64,000 bases of DNA from the NCBI GenBank assembly GCA_028386065.3, contig JAKUCV010005750.1, forward strand, positions 333,185-397,184, in the 5' to 3' direction. This DNA comes from Turnera subulata. Taxonomy: Eukaryota; Streptophyta; Magnoliopsida; Malpighiales; Passifloraceae. Of this stretch, positions 10,074-47,946 are shown one piece after another (positions within the stretch are counted from its first letter, which is position 1; each line of letters begins with the position of its first letter). Under the pieces are notes generated by a model, which was not told the origin of the DNA, made no database searches, and was given only the letters and a program-made list of their open reading frames with translations. The position numbers and the translations under genes were made by a program.

Positions 10074-13000
10074 TGCAACACCCCGACTACTGATTACCCA
10101 ATACACAGTATCTACCGAACAACAGTGTCGACGCGTGGCACAAATAGTAAATACAATAGGAAATCCGGCCCAACGGCCCAACGATAATATCAATCACCCG
10201 ACCTCGGGTACAATAACAACAATAGCACAGCAGAAGCAATTTTTAATTATCACAGCAAAAGCATGAACCGACTCGACGCAAAACTATGGATCCAGATCCG
10301 TCGAAGGAGATGCCACAGCCTGCCATGATGCATACCTGCACAAGGAACAACGTAGCCTGCCGATGGGGCAGGTCAGGGGTGAGATTTTCCATAATCTCAC
10401 CAACACGTAACCCTTGATGAACAACATAGCATATATTTAACAGTCAAGAGCACATCCATATGGCATACGAGTAGTGAACAGAACACTGTACAAATACAGT
10501 CATAAAGAACAATGCGGACTATGCAAATGTCCACCCCATCGACTATGCAATGCACTGACCAACTAATACTGACTGTACCATACACTAGTGCCCGACCAGG
10601 ACACCTCAACTCAACTACATATTGGGTAACCGACCCAGTCTCAACAGACGATACAACACACACTCTATAGAGGTTCCTCATTGTATGATAACATACCGTT
10701 ACTGTGCTTGTCGATCATCTAACCCGGTACCAAACATTCTCAAAATCACGTGAGCCTCGCTGACCGGGTAGCCGGCAACCTGCACAGACCATACCCAATC
10801 AACATAACAAACCGGTCCCCGGATAGAATCACAACACAGCAACAGCAACAGTAGCCACCACAGCAACTCGCAACCACAACAATAATCCTCATTAAGTTTA
10901 AACATAACCTTAGAAATAACCATCATCCAACCGTTGACCACAGCCGACAACCAACATATCTCAATATTTGATCATAAACGACAAGTGATTCTCATCTGAC
11001 AATTATCAAAAGAAACTGACAACCAACAAAGGACAACTGGCAACCGATGCCAACAACAATAGATTACTCACGACCAACGACAACATCTAACACCCGCAAA
11101 CCGGCAACCTATGCCGACCACGGTCAACCGACTATACTGACAACCTCCCAGGGTATGATCATGAGACAACATGCATATGAACATATCACATCCCAACCCA
11201 TCAAAGCAATCTCAGCAACGTGCAAATATTCACAACAAATATCACCAAATATCACAAAGAAGTCAACAACAATAAACCATAAGACGCAACGGAACCTATG
11301 TAGTTCCAAGACCAACCATCCCGGCTATCACGGGTGGAATGACGTATATGCAACCTCACCTGGTATTCCTTGAAAGCTGGTATCTGATCAAGCCTTGATA
11401 TCCCTATACCATATCAACACATATAATCACAAATAATGCACATTGAAGAATGCAATGCATGTGGTTGATTATTAATTCATCGTGTTGCTTAATCACATCG
11501 ATGTTCCAAGTCCGTTTCCGTTATACGTTGCTTTTACGGCTGTAAAATAATTATAACTCATAAAAATAATCATAGCGAAAATATAATATAATGTAAATGG
11601 TATTTCATAAAATAATTATCCCTGATAAAAGTAGTAATAAATATATATGCATTTAATAATCAAAGTATATAAATTTGTGAGGATAACGAAATACAAAAAT
11701 AATGTACCAAACAACAATTTTGTTAACTAAAACTGTTTAAATAAAATAAAAAGAAATAGTACCATTGATAATAATTTAGCTTAGCCGATCGTATTTTATA
11801 AAATAACTGTATTGTAATGTTGTAAAAGTGATAATTATAATTTCATATATACTTATATACCGATAATTATAAAATAACAAAAATAATAAAATTAACGAGT
11901 GAATGACTGTTAGTAAAGTAATGTGAGTATTTTATCAAAGTAATTCCACTATAAGATATAATGTAGCCATAAAATGATTTCTATGGTTTATATAATAGGC
12001 CTTATAAATACAAAATTATTTATAGTGAATTATATTTGTAATCAGGACAAATTATGACCCGCATTTATATATAGGTGTATTTTTATATATATATGTTAAA
12101 AGAAGTATCTATTGTAAAACATATATATGCATATAATTAGTAAATCACATATAACCGTAAATATAAGTACATATATAAAATCAAGTATGATGATAGTGTA
12201 GTATTATTTCATTCAGTGAGATAATTGTTATACGATTTACATATATATATATATGTTTATATATACGTATATAAGAGTGAAATCAGTAAATAAGATTTGG
12301 GTTTAACATTATTTAGCCCAAAACAAATAAAATAACATAATTGAGATATGCTCACATTTATATGAGATCTTTATAATTTTAACCCAATTTAAACGTAATC
12401 AAAGAAATTCTGAAAATTAGGCTCGGTAGGTCTTCACGAGCGTTTAGCCCACGGAGGATAAATCTGTTAACGATATAATTCGAGAATTAAAAGACATAAT
12501 TAAAATAAATAGCATCATGGGCCTTTTATTAATCAGCCCAGATAAAATTAAACAACTGAAAATTAATATTCCTTTCTAACAGCCCAATTGGAATAATAAA
12601 ATTAAAAGCATAATTAAAAATAAAACAAGGTATAAAATTAAAATCGTAGGTAAAAATTGATTTAATTGTTCGTTTAATTAACGTCTTTTTAATGTCCGGG
12701 TTTGTTATCGTGGCTCGGGTTCGTTAATATGCATATGTCCAAAGGTCCGTGAATGAGTCCAAAAGGGTCAAGGGTTTACCCACAGTCCATTTCCGGGTTC
12801 GCCGGAAAAATTCCGGGACACCGGAAACTCGTCGGATTCCGGCCAGGTACTGTTCACGATGGCAATAAAGCATCCCCAAATATCCAGTCCGCGGTCCATC
12901 AACACACCATAGCAACCAACACCCGATTACAAGCGCACAAGCCCACAATCAAATGCACAAAACAACCAAGACAACTAATCAATTCAATCCGACGGAGGTT

Positions 13001-14314
13001 GATTCAAAAAAAAGAAGGAAAATGCGAAAGGGGAGGGAAAGGGTCGTCGCAGTGACTTACCCACACCACACCGCTGTCCCCGGTGATAAGGAAAGGAGCG
13101 GCGGCCGTGAGGCAAAGGAGAGAGGAAAATGACGAAGAGAGCAAAGAGGGGTCGGCTTCCCTGTACGCGGTGGCGGTCCTCTACAACGGCGGCGTTGTCC
13201 TTGCATCCGTTGCAGCGATTGAGGCGGAGGAGGCGCGGCGAAGACCCGGCTGCGAGGGCAACTGAGCCCGGGGTGAGGCCTTGCTGTAGAGGAGGACGGC
13301 TTCGGCTGGCTGGCGACGCGGCGTCGCAGTGGAGGCTCGCTACTGCGGTTGCTGCGGGGAGGAGCGCTGGAGTCGTCGCGGGAAAGAAGAAGGAAGGAGC
13401 AACGCGTTGGCGGTGAGCAGCTTCTGGTGGAAGGGAAGAAGGAAGAGGAGGAGAGGAAAGCGAAAGAGATGGAAGGAGAAGGTGGGTGAGGGCGGTGGTG
13501 TGTACCCGGGTGAGAAGAAGAGAAGAAGATAAGGGAGAAGGGAATTATTGAGGGAGAAGATGGAAGAGAGAATTGCAGGGGATTTGGTAGAGAGGAGATA
13601 GATTGGTGGGTGTATGGTGCTGGGGAAAAGGAGAAGATAATGTGAAAGGAGAAAAGGAAGAAGACGAAGAAAAAGGAGAAAAGAAATGAAGGGGAAGAAA
13701 GAAAAGAAAAGAAAGGAAGAAAAAAATTAGGCAGAAAATGACGTGTTGTCGGGTGAATTATTGATGTCTTGCCGATATCAAAACGACGTCGTTTTGGACG
13801 TCCCCAAACTCAGTCAGCTGCCTTGGTCAAAACGCAGGGCTTTGTGTGTTTTATGTTTTGGGTAGGACAAAACTACGTCGTATCGGTCAATACTACACCC
13901 AACCTTGTGTTTAATATTTTAACTTAATCTTTGTAAAACTTAAGCATAATTTAACAATTATTCTTTTATAAAATTCAAAGTAAATCTCCAAATATTAATT
14001 TATTAAATATCATAGAAATAAAAGTAATTTCTTTTTAGATTATAATTAGAAAATTGTTGCACCAAAAATATCCTGGCAAAATAATAATAGTAAGAAAAGT
14101 ATTATCATTAATGATGATTAGGAAAATAGGAATGTTAATGGTAAAAATAATAACAAGAATAATAATTTTGAGAGTAATAAAAATAATAGTGAAAATAATA
14201 AAAATTGACTTGGAATGGTAAAATTCTTGATTAACCGCGATAAAATTTTATTAGCCACCGTAAAAGTTGAAACAACTTGGTAATAATCACGAAAATTTTA
14301 CCCGGGTCGTTACA
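10074..14314 (-). repeat. 3' LTR of element A
   Basis: 4,241 bp. Read in sense orientation it contains a U3 with a perfect 18-bp palindrome (13779-13796, core CGACGTCG), a purine-rich then GC-rich stretch (about 13735 down to 13060), a strong GGGTAAGT splice-donor-like word (13055-13062), a long AT-rich part (about 12700-11400) and a 3' region ending GGGGTGTTGCA. The ORFs in the GC-rich part (13083-13532) are not conserved in frame with the other copy in a way that suggests a gene. Confidence 0.88.
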
Positions 14315-15357
14315 TTCTACCCTCCTTAAAGGAATTTCGTCTCCGAAATTCATAACGTAATCCACCAAACCCAGAAACCTCAATACATAGTTATCATAAT
14401 CATCAATCCTTCCACAGTTCTTCAATTCTGTGAACTCCAAATTATCACCCATGAATCACAATTAAATTCTCCAAATAATTTTTTTTTTATACTTCCCAAC
14501 CATGTCAAATCATTACCTCAAGATTTATTACTATCATAACCATCCATCAAATAATATTTCTCTTCTAAATCCACCGAAACTAGCAAAGATCATAACTTCG
14601 ATTGGCTCTTTAAATTATCCCTCAAATCGTTAAATCATCAAACCTTTTTTTTTTTTAAGATTGGATCGCCAAAATCATCAAATCATCAACCCATTCCTTA
14701 AAAAAAAACTGAATCACCTCCAAAATCATAGAATTTTCCAAGAATATTTATCCTTTTTTTTTCACATCCTCAAGGTCATATCATATCGTATCATCATTAA
14801 AAGATATAACAACCAAAACCCAAAAAGCAGATCTTACTTGTTCTGTCGAAACTTCTGATGCACGGGTACCACAAGGTAGGCTTCTTTGCCTTCTCAAGAT
14901 CCCTTATCTCCCAGTTCTTCCCGGGCAACGACCATGTTTGGACTTTATAATAAAATTTTTAAAGACTTTTCATCATCAAAATCGTAATAGTTAAATAAAA
15001 CTTGCCAAAAACAGCGGTTACATCTTACAAACATATTTAACCCACAGCCTAAGCTGTAAATGTCACTTTGTCAAAACTCATCCTTTTGAAACTTATCTTT
15101 CCAAAACTTCGGATCAACAAAACAACAACATTTTAAAGTACTGAAATACGAATAACTTGTCGTCCAAAACACATTTATGAGAAAGAATACTCACATGCAA
15201 ATGTTCTGCAGCAAGCTGACGTCCCTTGACTGGATCCATTATGCACTAACCATATGAATATGCATGAAATTATGATAATCATGTGGAGCGAGCTATGCAC
15301 AAGAAACAGGCACAACAAACAACACCCAAGGACCTACCGCCTGTTCTGCTACCAAAA
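14315..15357 (-). other. Internal region of element A
   Basis: 1,043 bp with no substantial ORF. It has the PBS at one end, a block encoding MDPVKGRQL at 15239-15213, AT-rich filler, and a PPT at the other end preceded by a palindrome-like word (14332-14351, GAATTTCG/CGAAATTC arms). The start block is shared with element B, pointing to a common gag start that has otherwise been lost. Confidence 0.8.
15343..15354 (-). other. Primer-binding site of element A
   Basis: On the minus strand TGGTAGCAGAAC begins three bases after the end of the 5' LTR. It resembles the complement of the initiator tRNA-Met 3' end (TGGTATCAGAGC) used by many plant LTR elements. Confidence 0.75.
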
Positions 15358-18300
15358 TAAAACTCCCCGACTACTGATTACCCAATACACAGTATCTACC
15401 GAACAACAGTGCCGACACGTGGCACAAATAGTAAATACAATAGGAAATCCGGCCCAACGGCCCAACGATAATATCAATCACCCGACCTCGGGTACAATAA
15501 CAACAACAGCACAGCGGAAGCAATTTTTAATTATCACAGCAAAAGCATGAACCGACTCGACGCAAAACTATGGATCCAGATCCGTTGGAGGAGATGTCGC
15601 AGCCTGCCATGATGCATACCTGCACAAGGAACAACGTAGCCTGCCGATGGGGCAGGTGAGGGGTGAGATTTTCCATAATCTCACTGACACGTAACCCATG
15701 ATGAACAACATAGTATAAATTTAACAATCAAGAGCACATCAATACGACATACGAGTAGTGAATAGAACACTGAACAAATACAGTCATAAAGAACAATGCG
15801 GACTATGCAAATGTCCACCCCATCGACTATGCAATGGACTGACCAACTAATACTGACTGTACCATACACTAGTGCCCGACCAGGACACCTCAACTCAACT
15901 ACATATTGGGTAACCGACCCAGTCTCAACAGACGATACAACACACACTCTACAGAGGTTCCTCATTGTATGGTAACATACCGTTACTATGCTTGCCGATC
16001 ATCTAACCCGGTACCAAACATTCTCAAAATCACGTGAGCCTCGCTCACCGGGTAGCCGGCAACCTGCACGGACCATACCCAATCAACATCACAAACCGGT
16101 CCCCGGATAGAATCACAACACAGCAACAACAACAGTAGCCACCACAGCAACTCGCAACCACAACAATAATCCTCATTAAGTTTAAACATAACCTTAGAAA
16201 TAACGATCATCCAACCGTCGACCACAGCCGACAACCAACATATCTCAATATTCGATCATAAACGAAAAGTGATACTCATCTGACAATTATCAAAAGAAAC
16301 CAACAACCAACAAAGGACAACTGGCAACCGATGCCAACAACAATAGATTACTCATGACCAACGTCAACTTCTAACACCCGCAAACCGACAACCTATGCCG
16401 ACCATGGTCAACCGACTATACTGACAACCTCCCAGGATATGATCATGAGACAACATGCATATGAACATATTACATCCCACCCCAGCAATGCAATCTCAGC
16501 AACGTGCAAATATTCACAACAAATATCACAAAGAAGTCAACAACAATAAGCCATAAGATGCAACATAACCTATGTAGTTCCAAGACCAACCATCCCGGCT
16601 ATCACGAGTGGAATGACGTATATGCAACCTCACCTGATATTCCTTGAAAGCTGGTATCTGATCAAGCCTTGATATCCCTATACCATATCAACACATATGA
16701 TCACAAATAATGCACATTGAAGAATGCAATGCATGTGGTTGATTATTAATTCATCGTGTTGCTTAATCACATCGATGTTCCAAGTCCGTTTCCGTTATAC
16801 GTTGCTTTTACGGCTGTAAAATAATTATAACTCATAAAAATAATCATAGCGAAAATATAATATAATGTAAATGGTATTTCATAAAATAATTATCCCTGAT
16901 AAAAGTAGTAATAAATATATATGAATTTAATAATCAAAGTTTATAAATTTGTGAGGATAACGAAATACAAAAATAATGTACCAAACAACAATTTTGTTAA
17001 CTAAAACTGTTTAAATAAAATAAAAAGAAATAGTACCATTGATAATAATTTAGCTTAGCCGATCGTATTTTATAAAATAACTGTATTGTAATGTTGTAAA
17101 AGTGATAATTATAATTTCATATATACTTATATACTGATAATTATAAAATAACAAAAATAATAAAATTAACGAGTGAATGACTGTTAGTAAAGTAATGTGA
17201 GTATTTTATCAAAGTAATTCCACTATAAGATATAATGTAGCCATAAAATGATTTCTATAGTTTATATAATAGGCCTTATAAATACAAAATTATTTATAGT
17301 GAATTATATTTGTAATCAGGACAAATTATGACCCGCATTTATATATAGGTGTATTTTTATATATATATGTTAAAAGAAGTATCTATTGTAAAACATATAT
17401 ATGCATATAATTAGTAAATCACATATAATCGTAAATATAAGTACATATATAAAATCAAGTAAGATGATAGTGTAGTATTATTTCATTCAGTGAGATAATT
17501 GTAATACGATTTACATATATATATATATATATATATATGTTTATATATACGTATATAAGAGTGAAATCAGTAAATACGATTTGGGTTTAACATTATTTAG
17601 CCCAAAACAAATAAAATAACATAATTGAGATATGCTCACATTTATATGAGATCTTTGTAATTTTAACTCAATTTAACGTAATCAAAGAAATTCCGGAAAT
17701 TAGGCTCGGTAGGCCTTCACGAGCGTCTAGCCCACGGAGGATAAATCTGTTCACAATATAATTCGAGAATTAAAAGACATAATTAAAATAAATAGCATCA
17801 TGGGCCTTTTATTAATTAGCCCAGATAAAATTAAACAACTGAAAATTAATATTCCTTTCTAACAGTCCATTTGGAATAATAAAATTAAAAGCATAATTAA
17901 AAATAAAACAAGGTATAAAATTAAAATCGTAGGTAAAAATTAATTTAATTGTTCGTTTAATTAACGTCTTTTTAATGTCTGGGTTTGTTATCGTGGCTAG
18001 GGTTCATTATTATGCATATGTCCAAAGGTCCGTGAATGAGTCCAAAAGGGTCAAGGGTTTACCCACAGTCCATTTCCGGGTTCGCCGGAAAAATCCCGGC
18101 ACACCGGAAACTCGTCGGATTGCGGCCAGGTACTGTTCACGATGGCAACAAAGCATCCCCAAATATCCAGTCTGCGGTCCATCAACACACCATGGCAACC
18201 AACACCCGATTACAAGCGCACAAGCCCACAATCAAAAGCACAAAACAACCAAGACAACCAATCAATTCAATCCGACGGAGGTTGATTCAAAAGAAAGAAG

Positions 18301-19563
18301 GAAAACGCGAAAGGGGAGGGAAAGGGTCGTCGCCGTGACTTACCCACACCACACCGCTGTCGCCGGTGATAAGTGAAGGAGCGGCGGCCGTGAGGCAAAG
18401 GAGAGAGGAAAAGGACGATGAGAGGAAAGAGGGGTCGGCTTCCCGGTACGCGGTGGTGGTCCTCTGCAACGGCGGCATTTTTCTTGCTTCTGTTGCAGTG
18501 ATTGAGGCGGAGGAGGCGCGACGAAGACCCGGCGGTGAGGGCAACTGATCCCGGGGTGAGGCCTTGCTGTAGAGGAGGACGGCTTCGGCTGGCTGGCGAC
18601 GCGACATCGCGGTGGAGGCTCGCTGGTGCGGTTGCTGCGGGGAGGAGCGTCGGAGTCGTCGCGGGGAAGAAGAAGGAAGGGGGGAAGAAGGAAGAGGTGG
18701 AGAGTAAAGCGAAAGAGATGGAAGGAGAAGGTGGGTGAGGGCGGTGGTGTGTACCCGGGTGAGAAGAAGAGAAGAAGATAAGGGAGAAGGGAATTATTGA
18801 GGGAGAAGATGGAAGAGAGAATTGCAGGGGATTTGGTAGAGAGGAGATAGATTGATGGGTGTATGGTGTCGAGAAAAAGGAGAAGATAATGTGGAAGAAG
18901 AAATGGAAGAAGACGAAGAAAAAGGAGAAATGAAAGGAAGGGGAAGAAAGAAAAGAAAAGAAAGGAAGAAAAAAATTAGGCAGAAAAGGACGTGTTGTCG
19001 GGTGAATTATTGATGCCTTGCCGACATCAAAATGACGTCGTTTTGGATGTCCCCAAACTCAGTCAACTGCCTTGGTCAAAACGCAGGGCTTTGTGTGTTT
19101 TATGTTTTGGCTAGGACAAAACTACGTCGTATCGGTCAATACTACACCCAACCTTGTGTTTAATATTTTAACTTAGTCTTTCTAAAACTTAAACATAATT
19201 TAACAACTATTCTTTTATAAAATTCAAAGTAAATCTCCAAATACTAATTTATTAAATATCATAGAAATAAAAGTAATTTCTTTTTAGATTATAATTAGAA
19301 AATTATTGCACCAAAAATATCCTGGCAAAATAATAATAGTAATAAAAGTATTATCATTAATGATGATTAGGAAAATAGGATTATTAATGGTAAAAATAAT
19401 AACAGGAATAATAATTTTAAGAGTAATAAAAATAATAGTGAATATAATAAAAATTGACTTGCAATGGTAAAATTCTTGGTTAACCGCGATAAAATTTTAC
19501 TAGCCACCGTAAAAGTTAAAACAACTTAGTAAAAATCAAGAAAATTTTACCCGGGTCGTTACA
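15358..19563 (-). repeat. 5' LTR of element A
   Basis: 4,206 bp, collinear with the 3' LTR and differing by scattered substitutions and small indels. Examples are a longer TA microsatellite at about 17514-17539, loss of a short AACGCGTTGGC segment near 18677, and one change in the palindrome at 19028-19045. The divergence indicates an insertion that is neither very recent nor ancient; I did not count it exactly. Confidence 0.88.
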
Positions 19564-21166
19564 GATAAAATATACATTAATGTTTATTAAGCTAACATAT
19601 GTTTTATTTCATTATTTGGGCCTTCTTATTTAATTTTAATCCAATTATGATGAGATGATTTATTTTTGGACTAGAGATAGAATTAGAGGCCCAAGGTAAT
19701 GCAATAAGAATTCTCCAGAGTTTAATTACACTTTACCTGTAGACTAATTTTGGTCCTGATTTTCGTGAAAAATTAGAATCAAATCACCCTTTAATTGGTA
19801 ATTGTGTTTTTGGTATGATTTTGCTTAAAATGAGTGTTAATGTGTAATCAATCAGTTATGGAATGATTTAGAGGAGTAATAATCAAGTAATGGAGTGATT
19901 CTGGGTTGATTACGCGGTTGGATCAAATCAGAGCTCAATTATGGGGATTGGGGTTCGGAAAAGGAAAGAACGGGTGACACGCGGGGCAACCGGCGGTCAT
20001 CTCGCGACAACCGCCAGGTGCTGGCGGACATCCACACATGACCGCCGGCCATGGCGGTCATCAGTGCCCAGAGTCTCCGATTTTCCCGATTTTTGTTTCT
20101 AATTCGATCCTATGCAGTTTTGGACCAGATTTTCGGGCATAATCTTCACCATTAAGGAGGTCCACGCCCCTAGGCTTCCCAGAACACTATAAGTAAGACC
20201 CCTCACACACATTTCAGGGGATCAATCTCTCATTACACACACACTCCCTATAACCTTTGTTGCTTGGAGAAACTTTACTTCTCCAAGCCTAGAAATATTT
20301 TTATAGGTAGAGACTCTGGAGAAATTTCGTGGGAAAGTATCAAGAAAGAAGCCAAAAAGAGGAAATCAAGAGGAGATCAAGAGGAGGAGGCAATCAAAGG
20401 CAATCTAGGAGCCCAGAAGGTGGACAATCCGAGTAGAGGGACCTGATGCGAGCAGTTTCAGAAAATAATTTAAATCGCAAGTTCTAGAAGTCGGATTGCT
20501 ATGATCTTGGACTCTCTGGAAACCTACGAGGGAGATCTACAATTTTGCTGTTGAGCCCAAAAGCTAAATCAGCCGTTCTCATTGTCTAAAATCCTGTAAA
20601 AGACGATCCATAGATTCTGTCCAACAACCGAGATAAGTGTTCTAACCCTATTTGATTACGCACCTTATTGATTGCTACTTACTGGTAATTTGATGATTCT
20701 TTTGTTGATTATGTGATTGTTATGATGCCATGTCAAGAACTACGTGGGATTTGAACCCGGATGCCGGGGTACGTAGCTGGTCTCTAGTGGTGGAGACTCA
20801 AGCCCAAATATTTTTATTTTTCCTTTTTGTTCCTAACCTTCTCCTCCTACCCCTCCAATTCAATGTTGTTATTTTGATGTGATTTGTTTCCACACTTGCA
20901 CACCTGTACAAGGCACACTTGTACTTTATAATTGCGCAAGGTTTGGACCCAACATGGATGGGTGCCTAACACCTTCCCATCCATGACGAACCCCGATCCC
21001 ATGTCTCTGGTTCGCCATGACCACGTTGCCTAAAGGAGTCATACAAAGATTTTTCCCTTAATAAAATTTGGGTGGCGACTCCATTAATATGGGATTGACC
21101 CGAGGAAGAAGGTGCAAGGAATAAATAAGAAGGCCCAAGTGATTTTGGGTCGGGTTCTCATAGTGT
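19564..21166 (+). repeat. Ogre/Tat 3' LTR, right segment
   Basis: Resumes after element A. TTTTCGTGAAAAATTAGAAT at about 19759 matches about 49815 in the second Ogre LTR, and both have a nearby run of CGGCGGTCATC-like words (about 19990-20060 versus 50065-50110). It contains TATAAGTAAGACCC near 20190 and an AATAAAATTTGGGTGGCGACTCC block near 21060-21080, which in Tat/Ogre elements lies near the LTR/PBS end. The end is placed at about 21157-21166; exact termini and target duplication are not resolved. Confidence 0.55.
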
Positions 21167-21308
21167 CATACCATACCAAATTAGGAAGCTAATAATATGT
21201 AAGAATTTTAGCATAAAAAAAAATAGTATGTAAGAATTTTTAACTGGCTTTGGTGTTCGAAAATAGTTCAAAATTCAAGCTCAACAAAAACACTATAGGT
21301 AGCATTTG

Positions 21309-21314
21309 TTTATT
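21309..21314 (-). terminator. Putative polyadenylation signal of the beta-glucosidase gene
   Basis: AATAAA on the minus strand starts 11 bases after the stop codon at 21325-21327. It is a candidate only; plant signals are loose and the real site may lie further downstream in 21170-21300. Confidence 0.35.
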
Positions 21315-21324
21315 TGCTTTTGAA

Positions 21325-45764
<24,440 letters not shown>

Positions 45765-45795
45765 TGCTTTTATGATGGCAACTAAAGCCTTTGGC

Positions 45796-45805
45796 CTTTA
45801 TATAT
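45796..45805 (-). promoter_or_regulatory. TATA box of the beta-glucosidase gene
   Basis: On the minus strand CATATATAAAGGCC lies about 32-41 bases upstream of the ATG at 45764. The position implies a short 5' UTR. Confidence 0.6.
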
Positions 45806-46089
45806 GGGAAGTTAAATATACGTTACTAGAAAAGGGAGAGAAATTATTATATACATACCGGATATACCAAGGTGGCACACCTAGCCAAAAGAAAACCTGA
45901 CTAGTATAAATTGTAACAAAATTTCTTATACCTAATTTTTTGGGGTTTTCTTTTTGTATATGGCCCATGACTAGTTCGGAACATCGCATGTTTAAATACA
46001 CAAGATTGCCATTGGGTTTTTGAAACCAAGACCGTATTTAGGGTATTGAGCTCTTTAGCCAACAATCTACAAAATTGGTATTCAACTCT

Positions 46090-46281
46090 TTGCTATTTTT
46101 TTTATTCCCCACCCGGTATCCGGAGCTTAGCCTCGACTAATCCGAATTCGACCCGCATCGCGCACCTGGGTATGGTGGGTGAGTCTCCCAATAGAAATTT
46201 TATGTATACACAAAGACTCGAACCCGAGACCTCGCTTAAGCGGAACCAAGTGGCTTACTACTTGGACCAACCCTAAATTGG
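46090..46281 (-). mobile_element. tRNA-derived SINE
   Basis: Read on the minus strand: an A-box-like start (GTTGGTCCAAGTAGTAAGCC), a B box (GGTTCGAGTC), then GGGAGACTCACCCACC, GGTGCGCGATGCGGGTCG and an A-rich end (AATAAAAAAAATAG). The flanks TCAACTCTTTGCTA (46082-46095) and TCAGCTCTTTACCA (46282-46295) look like a diverged target duplication of about 14 bp. Confidence 0.75.
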
Positions 46282-46295
46282 TCAGCTCTTTACCA

Positions 46296-47744
46296 TTTAA
46301 ACCAACAATCCATAAAATTACCTTTTATTGATTTTTTCCCAAAAATTTAAATATAATTTTAAGAAATTAATAATACAAATTTCTTTATCTAAATGGTAAT
46401 AATCAGTATTTTCAAATCCGGATCCGTCCAGCTAGTTGAACCACCATTCCAAGTTTTGACGTTTGAAGAATCTACACTTCAATTAAGATTTATATTTATA
46501 AATGTGATTTTAAGAATCTATATAAAAATCCCCTCAAAAAAAGAATCTATATAAAAACCAGATTATCCTCTTCTAAAGTGGTAAGAGTCATTGGGACAAA
46601 GGGCAATAAAGAAAAAAATATCATTTATTACATCTAAAATATCACAATACAACACTTTCTTTCTTTCTTTTGGAACAAAACTAATTTTATTAAACGTCAA
46701 AATCTTTAGAATAGAGGGAGTATAATCCCAAATTTAAACATGATTAAATGGAAAAAACCATGACCCGATGGCTCAACTGGGTCAATCCTCGGTCTGGTTT
46801 TAGCAACCTTCATAATGAATAAATACTTGAACAAGTATATACCAGCGAAACGATGGATGGTCGTTTGTGGTATACGAAGTGTATAGGATAATTACTTGTA
46901 GAGGAGATGAGTGGAAAGGACAACTGGTATATTAATTACATCCTTGTTTCAATTACAATTGATAACAGTTTAATATTGTTTGCTAGTTTTGAGTTTGACT
47001 GGTGCAAAGTGTTATCAGCCAGAAATTGACAAATCTATCAGTCCGAGAAAAGGTGCCACACATGTGACACATTCGATTTAGAGCTTTGACCTCCGTTTCA
47101 CATTTAAGTCTTTGTTTTGCAAATTATGAAGAAAATTCTCTTATTCTAATTGTATAACTAGTGTTACAATGTACAGAAAAGGAAACTACGCAAAATTAAG
47201 GCACTTTCTTCAAAAATAAATTTCTTATTATTTTTTTTAAAAAATAAATTTCTTATTATTAATCCGATTCGTGTTTTTTTGATGAAATATTATTCCGATT
47301 CGTTTCGGCTTGCGAACCTAGTTTATTCTCTAATCTTCAAATTATTCTTCTTAAAGTAGAAAACTTACTATACTTGCAAGGATTTTAAGAAAAACACATT
47401 TATCAGGTTTATTATCTGATTATACAAAAATCTACGAATAATACTAAATGGAGTAAAAAGAGAAAAGAAAGGAGAATTTTCGATATTCATTCTAATACAC
47501 GAAGGATTAAAAATTAATAATTTCGGTGTTGTAATTAATGTAATTGGAAATGCAGGGTTTTGTCAGGTGATCATGAAAAAGTGTGACGAGATGGATTCTT
47601 TCTTACATTTAACTTGGAAGTTTTGTGCATGGTGCTGACTAAAACTAATTATTTTAAAAGAGATCTTGTCTCATGTGAGTGAAACGACAATACTTGATTT
47701 TAATGGCTATTTGGTTTATTGAGTTTACGCATTTGTTTTTTTCT
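46296..47744. other. AT-rich upstream region, nothing recognised
   Basis: No ORF with a recognisable domain and no repeat structure that I can define. It lies upstream of the beta-glucosidase promoter. Confidence 0.55.
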
Positions 47745-47885
47745 ACTCATATAGCAACACACAAACTTCTAGGAAATATAGGTGCATCTGTTTTACTCTT
47801 CCTTTTTTTTCAAAAAAAAAAAAAGCTGAGCAAGCTCTTGACTTGAGATACCTTCAACCAACAAGTGACAAGTAATTAATACTGG

Positions 47886-47946
<61 letters not shown>

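Larger units (their letters stand above)
10074..19563 (-). mobile_element. Non-autonomous LTR retrotransposon A (LARD-like)
   Basis: Two near-identical direct repeats (10074-14314 and 15358-19563) flank only 1,043 bp. In element orientation (minus) the LTR starts TGTAACGACCCGGG. A primer-binding site follows the 5' LTR at 15354-15343 and a purine tract precedes the 3' LTR at 14332-14315. The immediate flanks are GAAAA (10069-10073) and GATAA (19564-19568), a possible 5-bp target duplication with one mismatch. No gag, pol or antisense gene was found inside, so the element depends on proteins from elsewhere. About 89 percent of it is LTR. It sits inside the Ogre/Tat LTR. Confidence 0.88.

Noticed and set aside
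13083..13532. Arg/Gly/Glu-rich frames that look like a small gene
   Set aside because: They lie in the GC-rich part of the element A LTR. The second copy (18366-18738) has indels that change the frame, so no conserved protein.
46090..46281. A tRNA gene on the minus strand
   Set aside because: A and B boxes are present but there is no cloverleaf or acceptor stem; a SINE with an A-rich tail and diverged target duplication fits better.
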